This document shows, one piece after another, positions 59,290 through 64,000 of a stretch of 64,000 nt of DNA. The stretch spans positions 216,328,997 through 216,392,996 of the forward strand of contig NC_081406.1 in assembly GCF_030272615.1 (NCBI RefSeq), given 5' to 3'. How positions within the stretch are numbered: the stretch's first letter is position 1; each line of letters opens with the position of its first letter. Source of the DNA: Cryptomeria japonica (lineage: Eukaryota > Streptophyta > Pinopsida > Cupressales > Cupressaceae). A model generated the notes under the pieces. It had not been told where the DNA came from, made no database searches, and saw only the letters and a program-made list of their open reading frames with translations. A program made the position numbers and the translations under genes.

Positions 59290-62200
59290 GCATGAACTTC
59301 CTCCTGGAGTTCATCAAAGAGGTGAGGGTACTCTGATCTCATACGTGCTGCGTCCTCCCATGAAGCCGTAACCTCATTATAACAATCCCACTAGACCCTA
59401 ACCTGGTCCAGCTCTCGACCTCGAAGGGCCAATGTCTGGCGTGCCAAAATGCGAATGGGCTCCAAAGCTAGCTGCCCGTCCAACTCCACCTGCAAGGCAT
59501 CCCAATCTAGAAGGTGAGACTCATCATAAATATATTTTCTGAAAACTGAACATGAAACACATCGTGGATGCGTGACAGGCTAGGTGGCCAAGCTAAACGG
59601 TAGGCAACTGGGCCTATCCTCTCCAAAATCTCAAAAGGTCCTACAAAGCGAGGTGCGAGCTTAGAACCCTTTCCGTAACGGATTGGACTCTTATGCGGTC
59701 GCACTCTCAAGAAAACTCTATCTCCAACCAAGTAGCTACGATCTATCCTCTTTGCATCGGCATACTTCTTCTGTCTATCCTGAGCCTCTCTAAGACGCTG
59801 CCTAATCAAATCCACCTACTGTTCCATATCCTGAACTAACTCAGGACCAATGGCAACGCTATCCTCTATGCGATCCCAACTCAAGGGCGTCCTGCAAGGC
59901 CTGCCGTATAAAGCCTGGTAGGGTGGCATCCCCAAAGAAGTGTGATGCCCATTGTTATAGGCAAACTCCACTAAGGGAAGATACTCCTCCCACCGAGTCT
60001 GATGATCCATGACGTACATACGAAGCATATCCTCTAACACCTGATTGACCCTCTCTGTCTGACCATCTGTCTTCGGGTGATAGGCTGTACTGAAATTGAG
60101 CTTAGTGCCCATAGCTGCCTGTAATGACTTCCAAAAGGTAGAAGTGAAAAGAGAATCTCTGTCAGAAATAATCTTGCGGGGTACACCATGTAGTCTAACA
60201 ATGTCTCGCAAGAACACCTGTGCTACTGCTGGAGCTGTGAATGTGGTACGAACTGGTGAAAAGTGAGCTACTTTGGTCAACTTGTCAACTATCACCAAGA
60301 TAGCATCATGGCGACGAGAAGACATAGGGAGACCAATGATGAAATCCATGGATACAGTATCCCACTTCCACTCTGGTATAGCATGAGACTGAAGCAACCC
60401 TCCTGGATGGCGGTGCTCCGCCTTTACCCTTTGACACTCGAGACATCGAGCTACTATCTCAACAATGAGCTGCCGCATTCCCGGCCAATGATATAACTGC
60501 CTCAAGTTAGCATGCAACTTCTTAACCCCGGGATGCGCTACATAAGGAGCTCTATGAGCTTCTGTGACAATGAACTCTCGCAACCCTCTGGAGGAAGGTA
60601 CATAAATGTGCCCTCTGTGGCGTAACAGTCCATCGGACTCCAAAGAATAATCCACATATTTCCCTTCTAGAGTAACCTGAGAATGTAATACTTGACAAAC
60701 CTCTGTATACCATCCATCCTCTAACAAGTGTCGTAGTATACGGTCTCTCAAGTCTGTGCCCATGGATATGGTGTAAACCTCATGACGTCTCCTACTCAAG
60801 GCATCTATAACTACATTTTCCTTTCCTTTGATGTAGTGAACGTCAAAATCATATTCGCACAAGAACTCCATCCATCTCCTCTGACGTGCATTAAGGTTCG
60901 GCTAAGTGAAGATGTACTGAAGACTCTGATAGTCTGAATGCAACTCAAAGTGATGTCCTAAAAGGAAGTGTCTCCACCTCACAAGTGCATACACTACTGC
61001 TACGAGCTCAAGGTCGTGAGTGGGATAATTAAGTTCATGAGTCTTAAGTTTCCTAGACTCGAAAGCTATGGCCCTACCATCCTGCATAAGAACTGCCCCT
61101 AAACCCTCTAGGGAAGCATCTGTACAAACCATGAAGTCAGCTGAAGGATCTGGTACAACAAGGATAGGAGCGCTAGTAAGTGCCTTCTTGAGTTCCTGAA
61201 AGGCCTTCTCGCACTTCTCTGTCCACTCAAATTTCTTCCCTTTACGCTGAAGAGAAGTAATAGGGTGTGCGACTCTGGAGAAACCCTCGACAAAACATCG
61301 GTAATACCCTGCTAAACCCATGAAACTCCTAACCTCTGTCACATTGGTAGGCGCTGGCCAATCCATAATAGCCCTAATCTTTGATGGGTTGACTGAGATC
61401 CCATCACTGGAAATAACGTGTCCAAGGTACTTGACCTCAGATCGAAAGAAAGCACACTTCGATAGGCTGCCAAACAATTGGTTATCCCGCAAACACTGCA
61501 ATACCTATTTCAGGTGCTCCTCATGCTCCTTCTCATTTCGAGAATATATCAGTATATCATCAAGGAACACAATAACAAAACAGTCCAGAAAGGTACGGAA
61601 CACCCCATTCATGAGGCTCATAAAAACTGCTGGGGCATTCGTAAGTCCAAAGGGGACTACGGTAAACTCATAGTGACCATATCTAGTGCGAAATGCGGTC
61701 TTGTGGATATCACTTTCCACTATTCTCAACTGATGGTATCCAGACTTCAGATCTATTTTGGAAAAGACCTTGGCACCCTGAAGCTGGTCAAATAAATCAT
61801 CAATTCTGGGCAAAGGATATCGGTTCTTGATGGTTACTTTATTTAGCTGCCAATAAACCATACACAATCGGAGAGATCCATCCTTCTTCTTAACCAAGAT
61901 GACTGGTGCACCCCATGGGGATACGCTAGGATAGATATGACCCTTCTCAAGAAGTTCCTCAAGCTGAATTTTAAGTTCATTAAGCTCATTTGTGGTCATT
62001 CTATAAGGTGCTCTGGAAACTGGCTCGGCTCCTGGTACTAGGTCTATATGAAAGTCAATCTCTCTGCGGGGAGGCATTCCCGGTAACTCTGAAGGAAATA
62101 CGTCTGAATATCCCTTAAGGATAGGATGGTCATCCAGCGATGTTTCTTTTTCCTCCTCTTCCCCTCTGTCACTGATCATGATAGCAAAAAGCTAACATCC

Positions 62201-64000
62201 CTTCCGCATGCTCTGCTTAAGCTGCATTGCGGAGATCATACGAAGAGACACGGGCCTCTGAATCCCAGTGATAACTATGGGTGAACCATGATCATCCTCA
62301 CACTCGATCCTTTTCAGGCGGCAATCCATCTTGGCTCTGTGGGCATAAAGCCAATCCATGCCAAGTATGATTCCGTAAGATCCAAGTGGAGTCACTCTAA
62401 GGTCTACTAAAGTGGTGGTCTTGCCAATCTGCAGCTGACATGCCTTAACCTCTGATTCCACTTACACTCTAGCCCCTGAAGCTAATTCCACTTCCCAACT
62501 GACACCCTGTCTAGTTGCCACTAGCCTGCAACGCTCCACAACCAATGGAGATATAAAGGAGTCAGTAGCTCCTGAATCAAACAAAATAGATACATTGTTA
62601 CCTTTGATTATACCTAAAGATTCGATAACCGTGGCCTGATGATCAGCCTGGCGGTTGTCAACCCCTGCGAATACTCTATGGGACCTGCCCATATCACCAA
62701 CTGTCGGCTCTGAAGCGGCCATCCGCTGACTCCCTGCTACCTGTCCCTGAGGGCAATCCCTCGCCAAATGCCCCATGGCTCCACATGTAAAGCAAGCACC
62801 CTGTGCCTGGAACTGGGCACCCTGAGGCCTAGAGAATGCCTAACCTCCTATCCTACTGGATCTGCTGTACCCACCCCTGGAGGACTGCTGAGTCCTCGTC
62901 GGCTGTGTGTACTGCCCCTGTGCTCTCTGATCATGTTTTTGTCCCTGAGTCTACCACTGTTTGGGCTTAGAGCCCTGCTGATACTGTGGAGGCTTGTGCC
63001 TCTGGTTCTGTGGTGTCTGTTGTGGAGGAGGGGGTTCGGAGAACCCCTGAGAATTTCGGTTGTTCCCTTTCCAATGTGGTTTCTGGAATCCATAAGTCTG
63101 AGGTGCAGGATTTTGGTTCTGAAACCGATCCCTATTGTCCTGTGGTCTAACCTGAATTTCCTCGGTAATCAGTGCTTTCTCTACAGCAACTCGAAGGCTC
63201 TCTAGAGCAGACATCCTAACAGGCCCGGCTATACTGACATTTAATCCCCTGATGAAGTGGTTTACAAGAAGTTTCTCATCCTTTAGATAATCTACATAAG
63301 GAAACAACTCAAAGAATTTACTCTCATACTGGGTTACTGACAAGCCTTTTTGTTGGGGATCACGAAATTCGTCTATACGACGCTGCCTGAAGTGTTCTGA
63401 TAGGTACCTCTCATGGAACCTCTCTGTGAATATCTCCCAAGTGAGTGTATCAGGAACTAATCCGCATTTGTACTCTTCCTGTCTCCACCAAGTGGAGGCT
63501 GTCCCTCTCAGAAGATGAACTGCAACACGTGCTTTCAAGTTGCTCTCATAAGAACGCAACGTAAAACACCTCTCAAGACTCAAAAGCCATGCCTCGGCCT
63601 CTACTCCATCTATAGAACCTCTGAAGGATGGGGGTTGGAGGCGCATGACCTCCCTGATGAGATCTCCTGGATCTCGACGACCTCTCTTAAAATAAACTGG
63701 TTCCACCACTGGAGGTGGTCCTGGCATATGCACCGACTCTGGCTCATTACCACCCTGACTCTCTACAGGAATCGAAGCTGGGCTCCTGCTTCATTCTCTA
63801 TCAACAGATCTATGACTCCCAGAGTCATGACTCCTAACCTGAGGGTTCTCTGCTGGGATCCTTTCCTGAACAATGCCAATAAGATTCTGAATGGCTGCTA
63901 AGAGGTCTCGGTTAGGTTCATTTGGCTATTCGGAAGGTGCTTCTGGGTTCTCCTCTAGAACCGACACCTCCCTCTCTACCTCATCGCGTGCTATGCGCAC
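59286..64000 (-). pseudogene. Element J Gag-Pol (chromovirus, Tekay/Del-like), truncated by the window edge
   Basis: From the right edge to about 59540 all blocks are in one frame, interrupted by stops (near 63911, 63794, 62951, 62842, 62462, 62192, 61502, 60902 and 59816). One frameshift follows near 59530 and the final TAG is at 59286-59288. Gag covers about 63730-62950, with knuckle CFTCGAMGHLARDC near 62780. The protease motif FDSGATDSF is near 62570. RT is about 61990-61505 (LDDILIYS). RNase H is about 61200-60900 ([10 protein letters not shown]). Integrase is about 60580-59830, with the HHCC region (HPGVKKLHANL, CLECQRVK) and core (SMDFIIGLP, HPKTDGQTERVN). After the frameshift, a C-terminal chromodomain-like tail (about 59500-59290: NEVTASWEDAARMRSEYPHLF) explains the chromovirus call; such domains steer integration to heterochromatin. 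Confidence 0.93.

Noticed and set aside
1-64000. A possible host protein-coding gene, tRNA or rRNA
   Set aside because: Every frame with recognisable conserved motifs belongs to a retroelement; I found no cloverleaf-like A/B box pairs or rRNA signatures by reading, though a tRNA scan was not possible.

Overview
The window looks like transposon-filled intergenic DNA from a seed plant, most likely a gymnosperm or conifer. That assignment is an inference: the DNA is AT-rich, it consists of old, deeply nested LTR retrotransposons, and several element-associated proteins have a style I associate with conifer repeats. I see no convincing host gene, tRNA, rRNA or CRISPR array. Nearly every coding stretch belongs to a retroelement and carries premature stops.

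Layout. 1-2679 is the tail of a long chromovirus-type LTR (M) carrying a complete 344-bp TRIM element at 2077-2420. 2680-8580 holds minus-strand retroelement genes: an unrecognised ~1,000-codon ORF (N), a gag with a coiled coil and four zinc knuckles (H), an H-type LTR, and a copia gag fragment (G). 8584-13525 holds G LTR sequence, a Copia solo LTR (A) with TSD TTTTC, and a truncated minus-strand Copia (B). 13526-50074, once the nest is removed, is the interior of an older Gypsy-like element (P) with a G-patch/gag pseudogene. Its 3' LTR starts at 50075.

The core is a three-level nest inside P. Copia element C (15612-47110) is interrupted by same-family Copia D (17904-42706). D is interrupted by an 18.1-kb Ty3/Gypsy element E (23415-41560). 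All three have matching or near-matching 5-bp target-site duplications. After removing the inner elements, C and D are each about 6.7 kb and structurally complete.

Element E is the main discovery candidate. On the minus strand it encodes a Tat-lineage Gag-Pol in one frame: Gag with a CHHC knuckle, protease, G-patch, RT, RNase H, a second archaeal-type RNase H and integrase. It has a tRNA-Lys primer site. On the plus strand, convergent with gag-pol, it carries a separate gene for a plant mobile domain (PMD) protein with its own TATA box, a predicted intron and an acidic/RGG/Gln/RS-rich tail. Arrays of a TTAGCGCAT-like motif lie upstream of both transcription units, in the sense orientation of each. 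I propose, as inference only, a cargo protein plus cis-array system comparable in logic to transposon-encoded anti-silencing factors.

50075-54489 is P LTR sequence followed by unassigned AT-rich DNA. 54490-64000 holds two chromovirus (Tekay/Del-like) copies in opposite orientation: the start of LTR K on the plus strand and, inserted in it, minus-strand element J with a 3.75-kb LTR and a polyprotein that runs off the right edge. The J and M LTRs carry a regular array of GC-rich palindromes. Premature stops in E and J are overwhelmingly TAG or TGA at positions expected from CAG or CGA, the footprint of methylcytosine deamination in silenced DNA.
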